Shown here: positions 1-8,775 of the stretch, in pieces
Position numbering within the stretch: position 1 is the first letter of the stretch
Layout: every line of letters starts with the position of its first letter
The notes under the pieces: generated by a model
The model's input: the letters and a program-made list of their open reading frames with translations, nothing else
Database searches by the model: none
What the model was told of the DNA's origin: nothing
Source of the DNA: JAPHSX01 sp041554195
GTDB taxonomy: Bacteria > Pseudomonadota > Gammaproteobacteria > Thiohalomonadales > Thiohalomonadaceae
Assembly (NCBI GenBank): GCA_041554195.1
Contig: JBFFMJ010000001.1
Location: 1-64,000, forward strand
Direction: 5' to 3'
Length of the DNA stretch: 64,000 nt
Made by a program: the position numbers and the translations under genes

Positions 1-324
1 CAGGTTCCCCTCTTCGATAAGATCCAGCAGGGCCAGTCCACGATTGAGGTAACGACGGGCAATCTTCACTACCAGTCGCAGGTTACTCTCAATCATGCGC
101 TTACGACCCGCCTCTTCCCCCCTCAGGGCCATGCGGGAGTAGTACACCTCCTCCTCTGCCGTAAGCAGCGGTGAGAAGCCGATCTCACTCAAATAGAGAC
201 GTGTCGCATCCATCTGGCTATCTGCCACCTTGCCTGCCTTGAATACGGTTTGCACTTCCTCTTCCACCGTATCGATGTCCTCTATCAGTGAACCTTCCTC
301 TTCATGGATCTGTTGTTTGTCCAT
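1..324 (-). CDS. rpoS: RNA polymerase sigma factor RpoS, N-terminal part (cut by window edge)
   Basis: Stationary-phase/general stress sigma factor. The first 108 residues are present and the rest lies outside the left edge. After an acidic, weakly conserved N-terminus, the reading frame enters the sigma-70 region 1.2 signature (DATRLYLSEIGFSPLLTAEE, about residues 39-58). It then enters region 2.1 (ESNLRLVVKIARRYLNRG, about 79-96) and the start of the DLIEEGN motif. The DATxLYLxEIG block with LLTAEEEV is typical of RpoS rather than RpoD or RpoH. The ATG at 324 is preceded by a purine-rich stretch (AGAGGGAAAAA). It lies downstream of nlpD in the same direction, the classic arrangement in which the main rpoS promoter sits inside nlpD. 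Confidence 0.95.
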   Translation of the reverse strand, partial: MDKQQIHEEEGSLIEDIDTVEEEVQTVFKAGKVADSQMDATRLYLSEIGFSPLLTAEEEVYYSRMALRGEEAGRKRMIESNLRLVVKIARRYLNRGLALLDLIEEGNL

Positions 325-350
325 TTTTTCCCTCTAAATAATGATTATCG

Positions 351-1169
351 CTAGTCGTTCCTCTTCGGCAAGTAGCTCAATGGATTGACCGGCTTGCCAT
401 CACGACGTATCTCAAAGTGGAGTATGACGCCCTCTTTACCGCTATCGCCCATTTCAGCGATCTTCTGCCCCTGCTTAACCGTGCTGCCTTCCTTGACCAG
501 TAGGCGTCGATTGTGACCGTAGGCACTGAGATAGGTATCGTTGTGTTTGATAATGACCAAATTTCCGTAACCTATCAGGCCGTTACCACTATAGACCACA
601 TTTCCCGATGCTGCCGCGATCACACTCTGCCCAAGCTTGCCGCGGATATCGAGCCCCTTCTTCCCCTTACTGGGACTGAAGCCACTCACGATCACGCCCT
701 CGCTTGGCCAGCGCCACGCTACACTCTTTTGTTGGCGACTGACGGGACGCTTTTCAACCCGGTTAGATGTATTAGTCGTAATGCGTGGCTTAACTGAACT
801 GGCCGATGCCACCACGGCAGGGCGTGTGACGGAGGCAGTACGTGCAGGCTTAGTTGTTGCAGCGGGCTTGGTAGCAGGAGTTGTAGCCGTTTGGCGTGAC
901 GCCTTGGCAAATTTTTGATGTGGAGCGATGATCAATAATTGCTGACCGGGATAGATATTATAGGGTGGTTGAATATTATTCCAGGCCGCTACCTCGCGGT
1001 GATCGTACCCATAACGCCAGGAGATAGAGTAGAGGGTCTCACCCCGGTTAACGGTGTACTTAACCAGCTCATCACCGTCCCCCATCGGCATCATGCGACC
1101 ACAGCCCGCGAGCATACCAAGTAGCATGCCAAGCACTACCCACTGTGCAACCACTCTGCCCTTATCCAT
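351..1169 (-). CDS. nlpD: NlpD-type lipoprotein, LysM plus degenerate LytM (M23) domain
   Basis: Envelope lipoprotein that in E. coli activates the amidase AmiC during cell separation. I chose the ATG at 1169 because it gives a short signal peptide ending in the lipobox LAGC (Cys23); an upstream in-frame start at 1211 would add 14 unlikely residues. A LysM domain follows at about 36-82 (YTVNRGETLYSISWRYGYD). A low-complexity Thr/Ala/Lys linker leads to a C-terminal M23 fold at about 160-270. The first zinc ligand is absent: the usual HxxxD site reads KKGLDIRG, as in activator-type LytM proteins, whereas LHFEIR retains one His. It is therefore probably a non-catalytic activator. Its start overlaps the preceding yqaA-like stop by 8 bases, and rpoS follows 26 bases downstream. 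Confidence 0.93.
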   Translation of the reverse strand: MDKGRVVAQWVVLGMLLGMLAGCGRMMPMGDGDELVKYTVNRGETLYSISWRYGYDHREVAAWNNIQPPYNIYPGQQLLIIAPHQKFAKASRQTATTPATKPAATTKPARTASVTRPAVVASASSVKPRITTNTSNRVEKRPVSRQQKSVAWRWPSEGVIVSGFSPSKGKKGLDIRGKLGQSVIAAASGNVVYSGNGLIGYGNLVIIKHNDTYLSAYGHNRRLLVKEGSTVKQGQKIAEMGDSGKEGVILHFEIRRDGKPVNPLSYLPKRND

Positions 1170-1752
1170 TGTTGACCGAATTGAAGGCAAAGTAGGCGAT
1201 GACCACGGCAAGGATCAACACCCAGCCGATGCGATCAATATAGACACGCAGAGTCTTCTCCATCCGCTCGCCGCCCCAGCGCATCAGACCCGCCACCAGA
1301 AAGAAGCGCGCGCCGCGTCCCACCGCCGAGGCGATAATAAAGGGGAAAAAGGCCATCCCCACCACACCGGAGCTGATGGTAAAGATCTTATAAGGTATCG
1401 GGGAGAAACCAGCGAGGAAGATCGCCCAGAATCCCCACTGCTCAAACCAGGCGACGGCCCGCTCATAGGTGTGCCAGTAACCCGCACTGTGCAACAGCGG
1501 CTCAACCATATCAAAGGCGAAGACACCGATAAAATAACCGAACACGCCGCCCACCACCGAGGCCACTGTGGTTAACAGCGCAAAGTGCCAGGCTCGCTGC
1601 GGGCGGGCCAATGACATCGGGGCCAGCATCACATCAGGCGGGATAGGAAAGAAAGAGGACTCGGCAAAGCTCAAGCCTCCGAGATACCACTGCGCATGGC
1701 GATGACGTGACCAGCCCAGCACCTTGTCATAAAATTTTGAGAAAAAATTCAT
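1162..1752 (-). CDS. YqaA/DedA-like (VTT domain) inner-membrane protein
   Basis: Integral membrane protein of about 196 residues in the SNARE-associated/VTT group, close to YqaA. The ATG at 1752 (MNFFSKFYDK) is preferred over an upstream in-frame start at 1791 that lies inside pcm. Visible features are the family block SFAESSFFPIPPDVMLAPM near the N-terminus, a glycine-rich hydrophobic hairpin (VASVVGGVFGYFIGVF), and AGFSPIPYKIFTISSGV in the middle. A GRGARFF motif and a last transmembrane helix close the protein. DedA relatives are implicated in lipid flipping and membrane-potential homeostasis, but no substrate can be inferred for this YqaA branch. It sits 7 bases after pcm and overlaps nlpD, so it is probably cotranscribed with them. 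Confidence 0.85.
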   Translation of the reverse strand: MNFFSKFYDKVLGWSRHRHAQWYLGGLSFAESSFFPIPPDVMLAPMSLARPQRAWHFALLTTVASVVGGVFGYFIGVFAFDMVEPLLHSAGYWHTYERAVAWFEQWGFWAIFLAGFSPIPYKIFTISSGVVGMAFFPFIIASAVGRGARFFLVAGLMRWGGERMEKTLRVYIDRIGWVLILAVVIAYFAFNSVNNG

Positions 1753-1759
1753 TACGGCC

Positions 1760-2422
1760 TCAATTATCGGCACCGGAGAGCATCGGCACAAACACCACCC
1801 GCTCCAGTACCTCCCGGTGAAACTGATTGCCTTTGCGCGTGATCAGCTGTAACTCCTGCTCTGCACCGTCACCCACTGGAATTATCAAACGGCCACCCTC
1901 GGCCAGCTGTTTCAGTAAGGCCTCGGGGATCTCCGGCGGTGCCGCCGCCACCAGAATGGCATCGAAGGGGGCGGCAGCAGGCCAGCCACGATAGCCGTCA
2001 CCGTAGCGCAGTCGCACGTTAGTCACCTGGAGTTCAGAAAGGTTGCGTTTGGCCTTCTGGTAAAGGGCTTCAATACGCTCAATAGAGAAGACCTCGGGAA
2101 CCAGCTTTGAAAGGATCGCCGTCTGATAACCACAACCACTCCCCACCTCCAACGCCCGCCGTGGCGAAACGGCCATTATCGCCTCGGTCATGCGCGCCAC
2201 CACATAGGGCTGGGAGATCGTCTGGCCACTACCGATTGGCAGCGCCGTGTCTTCATAGGCACGCGAGGCCAGCGCCTCATCAACAAAGATATGACGTGGC
2301 ACATTGCGTATCACATCGAGCACCTGCTCATTCCCGATCCCCTGCACCACAAGTCGATTAATCAACCGCTCGCGGGTGCGTTGCGAGGTCATACCGATCC
2401 CCTGGCGGGCCTGTGTATTCAT
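1760..2422 (-). CDS. pcm: Protein-L-isoaspartate O-methyltransferase
   Basis: Repairs age-damaged proteins by SAM-dependent methylation of L-isoaspartyl residues. The 220-residue protein shows the family blocks in order. The N-terminal substrate region has VPRHIFVDEALASRAYEDTALPIG, with GQTISQPYVVARM after it. The SAM-binding motif I is LEVGSGCGYQTAIL. Motif II lies around YGDGYRGWPAAAPFDAILVAAA, and the last block is LIIPVG. Length is close to the roughly 208-residue E. coli enzyme. It starts 3 bases after surE stops and precedes nlpD and rpoS, the conserved surE-pcm-nlpD-rpoS stress/stationary-phase cluster. Confidence 0.96.
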   Translation of the reverse strand: MNTQARQGIGMTSQRTRERLINRLVVQGIGNEQVLDVIRNVPRHIFVDEALASRAYEDTALPIGSGQTISQPYVVARMTEAIMAVSPRRALEVGSGCGYQTAILSKLVPEVFSIERIEALYQKAKRNLSELQVTNVRLRYGDGYRGWPAAAPFDAILVAAAPPEIPEALLKQLAEGGRLIIPVGDGAEQELQLITRKGNQFHREVLERVVFVPMLSGADN

Positions 2423-2425
2423 CGA

Positions 2426-3184
2426 CTAGTGCGCCTCATCCAGCCAGCTGGCGACATCGTTCACCAGGTCGTGACGGGTCAAATCGACCTTCAACGGTGT
2501 CACCGAGACACGCCCTTGGCGTACCGCATAAAAATCGGTTCCCGGCCCGGCATCCTGCTCCGCCCCGGCAGGGCCAACCCAGTAGATGGGACGACCACGC
2601 GGATCGCTACTCTTGATCACAGGCTCAGACTTGTGGCGATGCCCCAGACGGGTCGCCTCAAAGCCCTGCAGTTCCTCCCATGGGAGATCCGGCACGTTCA
2701 CATTGAGAATGGTATCGCTGGGCAGCGGGTGCGAGCGGATACGATCTAGTAACTCAACGGCAACCTTCGCCGCCGTCTCAAAGTGTTCAAACTCATGACC
2801 GCCACGGGAGACCAGCGATACAGCGATCGCCGGATAGCCGAGGAACCGCCCCTCCATCGCCGCTGCCACCGTGCCCGAGTAGAGCACATCGTCCCCCATG
2901 TTGGCCCCGGCATTGATGCCTGAGACCACCATGTCCGGCTCCTGCTCCAGCATCCCGGTGATCGCGAGGTGAACACAGTCGGTGGGAGTACCATCGACAC
3001 GGAAGACCCCCTCATCCGCCGGATTGACGCGGATAGGGAACTCGAGGGTCAGGGAGTTACTGGCACCGCTGCGATCACGCTCGGGGGCCACCACGGTGAT
3101 ATTGGCGACGGTTTTCAGATGTTGCGCCAGAGTACGAATCCCCGGGGCGAGGTAGCCGTCATCGTTGCTGATGAGAATATTCAT
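2426..3184 (-). CDS. surE: 5'/3'-nucleotidase (survival protein) SurE
   Basis: Metal-dependent nucleoside monophosphatase of stationary-phase survival. The 252-residue product begins with the diagnostic MNILISNDDGYLAPGI; Asp8 and Asp9 are metal ligands. The downstream family motifs are APERDRSGASNSLTL and the metal-binding SGINAGANMGDDVLYSGTVA. The C-terminus carries the YWVGPAG and TDFYAVRQGRVSVTPL strands. It heads the surE-pcm-yqaA-nlpD-rpoS run, and the upstream 173 bases separate it from the divergent smrA, so the operon promoter should lie there. Confidence 0.96.
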   Translation of the reverse strand: MNILISNDDGYLAPGIRTLAQHLKTVANITVVAPERDRSGASNSLTLEFPIRVNPADEGVFRVDGTPTDCVHLAITGMLEQEPDMVVSGINAGANMGDDVLYSGTVAAAMEGRFLGYPAIAVSLVSRGGHEFEHFETAAKVAVELLDRIRSHPLPSDTILNVNVPDLPWEELQGFEATRLGHRHKSEPVIKSSDPRGRPIYWVGPAGAEQDAGPGTDFYAVRQGRVSVTPLKVDLTRHDLVNDVASWLDEAH

Positions 3185-3357
3185 TGGGTTATTCTTCTCT
3201 TCCCCTCAAAAGTTGCTGCGAGGAGACTATTAATAAGGTTACCGGCTACTATAACAGCAGTGTGCGGGGCCATGAAGTCTATGTGCGAAAACAGTATGTT
3301 AGAATCGCGCCTTCACCACATTTAGCGCTTACACGGCAACGGGGCGAGGCCCGCACT

Positions 3358-3900
3358 ATGGCAAAAAAACAGCAGATCAGCCCGGAGGATCAGGCCCTGT
3401 TTCGTGCCAGTGTCAAAGGTGTAAAGCCGCTAGCGGAAATATCCCTCCCCACACCCCCGCCACCCCCACCACCGCGCCCCCGTCCGAAGGTACGCAAGGA
3501 GCTGCCGCTTATTGATGATCGCCTCTCCGACGGCCACGAGGCGACACCATTAGAGAACGACGACGAGCTGTTATTCAGCCGTAGCGGCCTGCAACAGAGG
3601 GTGTTGCGCACACTGCGCCGTGGTCAGCTGCCCATCAGTGGCGAGCTGGATCTGCACGGTCTGCGGGTGGAAGAGGCCCGCCAGGCACTCAGTCACTTTC
3701 TCCACCACTGCCAGCTAGGGCAACGGCAGTGCGTTCGGATTATCCACGGCAAGGGTTATCGCTCAACCAACAATCAGGCGGTACTCAAGAGCAGGGTCAA
3801 CCACTGGCTGCGACAGCACGACGAGGTGCTTGCCTTCTGCTCGGCCCAGCCACAGCACGGTGGTACCGGTGCCGCCTATGTTTTACTGCGGCGCAAATAG
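3358..3900 (+). CDS. smrA: Smr-domain protein, SmrA/YdaL type
   Basis: Small MutS-related (Smr) domain protein, a predicted nucleic-acid nicking or mRNA-cleaving factor. I start it at the ATG at 3358 (MAKKQQISPEDQALFRASVK). Upstream in-frame codons give a non-conserved leader overlapping the intergenic region. An N-terminal DQALFRASVKGVKPL segment matches the SmrA type. A run of seven consecutive prolines follows (about residues 32-38). The Smr core lies at about 93-178, with LDLHGL, IIHGKG and HGGTGAAYVLL. The DLHG motif is present, whereas as I recall the E. coli SmrA copy has lost it. The gene is divergent from surE and convergent with truD. Confidence 0.88.
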   Translation: MAKKQQISPEDQALFRASVKGVKPLAEISLPTPPPPPPPRPRPKVRKELPLIDDRLSDGHEATPLENDDELLFSRSGLQQRVLRTLRRGQLPISGELDLHGLRVEEARQALSHFLHHCQLGQRQCVRIIHGKGYRSTNNQAVLKSRVNHWLRQHDEVLAFCSAQPQHGGTGAAYVLLRRK

Positions 3901-4000
3901 GCCATCACAGTCCACTCAGGGATGAGGCCAATGCCAGTTTTACCAACATTTCTAACAGCCTTGCCAGCCTGGCAGGAACCTTTAGACTTCGGTAACACTA

Positions 4001-5062
4001 TTATTTTGTCCGGCGCGTTGCATCGCTCAGCCGCAGCAGCTCGCGCAACAGCGCCGTGGCATAACTCCCAGCCGGCAGCGTAAAACGCAGTTGCAGGGCA
4101 GCGCTATCGAGGTGCTGCCACGACAAATTCTTTGGTAGCAGACGCAGCGCACGACGCTCCTGCTCCAGCCCCGCCTGTGCCAGCCCCTGCATAAAGAGCG
4201 CTTCACCGGCCAGAGCATCCATCTCCAGCTCGGCCACCTCACCCAGCGCCGTGGTACTACCCCTGCCCCACAGCGGGGCCGAGGGTTGCAGAAAGCCCTT
4301 TTGAATACGCCCGCGGATCTCATCGCTAATCACCCGCAGTGAGAGCGCACTGCGACTGCTCGGTTGAATCAGTGCCTCGCCGGGGAGCGCCTGTAACCAG
4401 GAACCATCGGCAACACGTTGCGACAGCACCCGATTAAATAACCAGGAGCGCGCCGCCGAAAGGTAGAGGCCGCGCTTGTGGCGATCGCGTTCCTCACTCT
4501 CACCGCTAAATAGTTTTTCAGCCATGTGCAGGTTGCTGCCATCACGCCCGAAGCGCTGCTCACCAAAATAGTTCGGTACCCCATCGCTCTCGATACGCCG
4601 AAGCAGCTCCTCTAGGCCCGTACAGTCACCTTCCAGCTCACGCACCGTGATCACAAACCGGTTGGCGAGCAGGCCACCACGCTGCAACTTTCTGCCATGA
4701 CGTGTGACCGACAGTACCTCTATCTCATCACTATTGAGTTGCGTCCAGTCGGGCTCATCACGCCCCGAGAGATTGACGCTGAAATACTGGGTGGTAACGG
4801 CGTGGCGATCCTTAAGCCCAGCGTAACCGACCTCTTTCATCGTCACACCGGCAAGCGCCGCCAGCTGCCCTGCCAACCAGTCGGTATTCGTATTTATTTT
4901 GCGGATATGTAAAAAGGCATGATGGCCGCGACCCTCGGGCTCGTAACCCAGCATCTCATCGACCTGAAAATCTTCGGGGCTGGTGCGAAGTGTGCCGTGA
5001 CATGTGGGCTCACCATTGGCATAGGCCCAGTCAAAACGATAGTCGCGTTGTGGCTCAGCCAT
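4001..5062 (-). CDS. truD: tRNA pseudouridine(13) synthase TruD
   Basis: Isomerises U13 to pseudouridine in tRNA-Glu. The 353-residue length and the TruD core GYAGLKDRHAVTTQYFSV are diagnostic, with Asp85 in KDRHAVT as the catalytic aspartate. Upstream, DFQVDEMLGYEPEGRGHH is the usual N-terminal block. NYFGEQRFGRDGSN is the second conserved block, followed by the family insertion domain. The start overlaps the ispF stop by 8 bases, the conserved ispD-ispF-truD order that continues toward surE in many gammaproteobacteria, though here smrA is inserted in the opposite direction. Confidence 0.96.
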   Translation of the reverse strand: MAEPQRDYRFDWAYANGEPTCHGTLRTSPEDFQVDEMLGYEPEGRGHHAFLHIRKINTNTDWLAGQLAALAGVTMKEVGYAGLKDRHAVTTQYFSVNLSGRDEPDWTQLNSDEIEVLSVTRHGRKLQRGGLLANRFVITVRELEGDCTGLEELLRRIESDGVPNYFGEQRFGRDGSNLHMAEKLFSGESEERDRHKRGLYLSAARSWLFNRVLSQRVADGSWLQALPGEALIQPSSRSALSLRVISDEIRGRIQKGFLQPSAPLWGRGSTTALGEVAELEMDALAGEALFMQGLAQAGLEQERRALRLLPKNLSWQHLDSAALQLRFTLPAGSYATALLRELLRLSDATRRTK

Positions 5063-5531
5063 CGGCTAACAACAACACCACAGCGTGGGCAGCGATCCCC
5101 TCTTTACGCCCGGCAAAGCCGAGCTTTTCGGTGGTGGTCGCCTTGACGTTCAGCTGTGAAGTATCGACCTGAAGATCCGCCGCCAGATTAATACGCATCG
5201 CATCAATATGCGGTGAAAGCTTTGGCGCCTGAGCAATGATCGTCATATCCGCATTGCCCAGTCGCAGACCCTGCTGCTGCAACAGGCCGACGACGTGGCG
5301 TAATAAAATACGGCTGTCGATATTTTCAAACTCGGCCGCGGTATCGGGAAAGTGGCGACCGATATCGCCCAGCGCCGCCGCACCCAGCAGCGCATCACAC
5401 AACGCATGGATCAACACATCACCATCGGAGTGGGCGGCAAAGGCGTGGCTGTGGGAAATGGTGACACCGCCGAGCATAATGTGATCGCCCCCGGTAAAGG
5501 CATGAACGTCGTAACCGTGTCCTATACGCAT
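5055..5531 (-). CDS. ispF: 2-C-methyl-D-erythritol 2,4-cyclodiphosphate synthase
   Basis: Fifth step of the MEP isoprenoid pathway. The 158-residue product starts RIGHGYDVHAF, with zinc ligands Asp8 and His10. SHAFAAHSDGDVLIHALCDALLGAAALGDIG includes the third ligand His and the flexible loop. The CDP-binding C-terminal block is KATTTEKLGFAGRKEGIAAHAV. It lies 4 bases after ispD and overlaps truD. Together with ispD here and dxr at 30194, three MEP-pathway genes are in the window. Confidence 0.97.
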   Translation of the reverse strand: MRIGHGYDVHAFTGGDHIMLGGVTISHSHAFAAHSDGDVLIHALCDALLGAAALGDIGRHFPDTAAEFENIDSRILLRHVVGLLQQQGLRLGNADMTIIAQAPKLSPHIDAMRINLAADLQVDTSQLNVKATTTEKLGFAGRKEGIAAHAVVLLLADG

Positions 5532-5535
5532 CAGC

Positions 5536-6240
5536 TTACTCCTGCAACTGCTGCATAAAGAAGGTGGCTAAGGCCAGGTCTTCGGGGCGGGTGATCTTGA
5601 TATTGTCCGCATGTCCCTCGACCAGTTTTGGCGACAGGCCTGTGTGCTCCAGCGCCGAGGCCTCATCGGTCACCTCAAAGCCATCGGCCAGTGCCTGTTG
5701 TAGTGACTCGCGCAAGCGCCCCAGCGGAAACATCTGCGGCGTCAGTGCATGCCACATGCCGTTGCGATCCTCGGTATGTGCGATACGGCCGGATTCGTCA
5801 CCACGCTTCATGGTGTCGCGTACCGGCACCGCGAGGATGCCGCCGACCTCATCCTGCTCCAGCTCAGCAATAAGGTGATCGATATCCTGTTGTCGCAGAC
5901 AGGGGCGCGCCGCATCGTGTACCAGTACCCAGTCATTTTCGGCGGCATGCTGTTGCAACAACGCCAGACCGTTTAACACCGAGTGGCAGCGCTCCGCACC
6001 ACCGTCGGCCACATAGAGCGGTACAGAGGTTTCAGGTTGTAACCCTGCCCAGTAGGGATCGCCTTTAGTCACAATCACCACAATACCGGCAATACGTGGG
6101 TGCTGACTGAAGATTGAAATAGTCTGTTCCAGTACCGTGCGTTCGCCCAGCCTCAGATACTGTTTGGGGCGGTCCGCCTTCATCCGCTTACCGACTCCCG
6201 CCGCCGGGAGCACGGCCCAGTATTTTTTCTCGTTCGTCAT
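5536..6240 (-). CDS. ispD: 2-C-methyl-D-erythritol 4-phosphate cytidylyltransferase
   Basis: Third MEP-pathway enzyme; it attaches CMP from CTP to methylerythritol phosphate. The 234-residue protein has the nucleotidyltransferase signature LPAAGVGKRMKADRPKQYLRLG near its N-terminus. VHDAARPCLRQQDID is the conserved middle block, and EVTDEASALEHTGLSPKLVEGHADNIKIT forms the C-terminal substrate region. It lies between ftsB (7 bases upstream) and ispF (4 bases downstream), the standard ftsB-ispD-ispF order. Confidence 0.97.
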   Translation of the reverse strand: MTNEKKYWAVLPAAGVGKRMKADRPKQYLRLGERTVLEQTISIFSQHPRIAGIVVIVTKGDPYWAGLQPETSVPLYVADGGAERCHSVLNGLALLQQHAAENDWVLVHDAARPCLRQQDIDHLIAELEQDEVGGILAVPVRDTMKRGDESGRIAHTEDRNGMWHALTPQMFPLGRLRESLQQALADGFEVTDEASALEHTGLSPKLVEGHADNIKITRPEDLALATFFMQQLQE

Positions 6241-6247
6241 GGGGTAA

Positions 6248-6523
6248 TTACTTCTCTTCGATCACCTGAAAAAAGGTCTCATCTTTCTTAATCATACCTA
6301 GGTCGGTACGGGCACGCTCCTCAATCGCCTCAAGTCCCTTTTTCAGGTCGCGCACCTCGGCCTCCAGAGCCTCATTACGCTCTTTTAGTCTGGTGTTTTC
6401 AGTTTTCTGAATCTCAACAGACTGATTCAATTGCCACACGCGCAACAGCCCGCCATTACCGAACCACAAGGAGTATTGCAGCAGTAATAGCAGAAACAGA
6501 AATATGCCGGTTAACCATTTCAT
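6248..6523 (-). CDS. ftsB: Cell division protein FtsB
   Basis: Septal inner-membrane protein that forms the FtsQ-FtsB-FtsL complex regulating septal peptidoglycan synthesis. The 91-residue product has one N-terminal transmembrane helix (about residues 4-20, FLFLLLLLQYSLWFG). The conserved GNGGLLRVWQL follows, then a coiled coil (about 30-70). It ends with the family motif ERARTDLGMIKKDETFFQVIE. Eno precedes it and ispD follows, as in many gammaproteobacteria. Confidence 0.95.
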   Translation of the reverse strand: MKWLTGIFLFLLLLLQYSLWFGNGGLLRVWQLNQSVEIQKTENTRLKERNEALEAEVRDLKKGLEAIEERARTDLGMIKKDETFFQVIEEK

Positions 6524-6535
6524 CGTATAAACGAA

Positions 6536-6568
6536 CAGGCCCGGGCAACCTGTGGCTGACCGGGCCTG
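6536..6568. repeat. 9-bp inverted repeat between eno and ftsB
   Basis: CAGGCCCGG (6536-6544) is exactly complementary to CCGGGCCTG (6560-6568), with a 15-base loop. It lies between the eno stop and the ftsB start. There is no clear T-run after it on the minus strand, so I read it as a possible weak terminator, attenuator or mRNA 3'-end stabiliser for eno, not a proven terminator. Confidence 0.55.
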
Positions 6569-6588
6569 TGCTCAAGGGTAATGAGCGA

Positions 6589-7893
<1,305 letters not shown>

Positions 7894-7930
7894 TGTTATT
7901 CCACTACTCGACTATTTTCGTTAAACACAT

Positions 7931-8770
7931 TTACTTAAGCAGAGTCTGCTCAATAAAACCTTGCTGCTTGACCACATCATCAAGCGCCTTGAGAGTGGTC
8001 AGTAATTCTTTAATCCGTCCCAGTGGCCACATATTGGGGCCATCGGAGAGTCCCTGATCGGGGCTCGGGTGGGTCTCCATAAAGAGACCGGCGATGCCAC
8101 TGGCAATCGCCGCGCGCGCCAGCACCGGTACAAACTCGCGCTGCCCGCCCGACTTACCGCCGAGACCACCGGGCTGCTGTACCGAATGGGTGGCATCGAA
8201 AACAACCGGTGCGCCGGTCTCGCGCATCTGTGCCAGACCGCGCATGTCGCTCACCAGGGTGTTGTAGCCGAAAGAGACGCCGCGCTCGCAGACCATGATC
8301 TGCTGATTACCGACGGCACGCGCCTTCTCCACCACGTTGACCATATCCCAGGGGGCCAGAAACTGTCCCTTTTTGATATTTACCGGTAGCCCCTGTCGCG
8401 CTACATCCTGAATAAAATTAGTCTGGCGGCAGAGAAAGGCGGGGGTCTGCAATACATCGACCACCGAGGCCACCTCGCCCAGCGGCGTATCCTCATGAAT
8501 GTCGGTCAACACCGGCACACCAATCTGCTGCTTCACCTTCTCCAGGATCTTCAGCCCCTGCTCCATGCCAGGACCGCGATAGCTGCTGGTCGAGGTGCGG
8601 TTGGCCTTGTCGAAGGAGGATTTATAGATGAAGGGGATACCCAGCTCGCCACAGATCGCCTTCAATTCACCGGCGGTATCGAGGGCAAGCTGCTCACTCT
8701 CGATAACACAGGGACCGGCGATGAGAAACAGTGGCTGATCCAGTCCAACCTCAAAGTCACACAGTTGCAT
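7931..8770 (-). CDS. kdsA: 3-deoxy-8-phosphooctulonate synthase (KDO8P synthase)
   Basis: Condenses PEP with arabinose 5-phosphate to give KDO 8-phosphate for the lipopolysaccharide inner core. The 279-residue product shows LIAGPCVIESEQLALDTA, FIYKSSFDKANRTS, VLTDIHEDTP, CRQTNFIQDVARQG and VFDATHSVQQPGG, all family hallmarks. It lies 5 bases after pyrG, in the common pyrG-kdsA-eno-ftsB order. Confidence 0.97.
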   Translation of the reverse strand: MQLCDFEVGLDQPLFLIAGPCVIESEQLALDTAGELKAICGELGIPFIYKSSFDKANRTSTSSYRGPGMEQGLKILEKVKQQIGVPVLTDIHEDTPLGEVASVVDVLQTPAFLCRQTNFIQDVARQGLPVNIKKGQFLAPWDMVNVVEKARAVGNQQIMVCERGVSFGYNTLVSDMRGLAQMRETGAPVVFDATHSVQQPGGLGGKSGGQREFVPVLARAAIASGIAGLFMETHPSPDQGLSDGPNMWPLGRIKELLTTLKALDDVVKQQGFIEQTLLK

Positions 8771-8775
8771 TGAAT

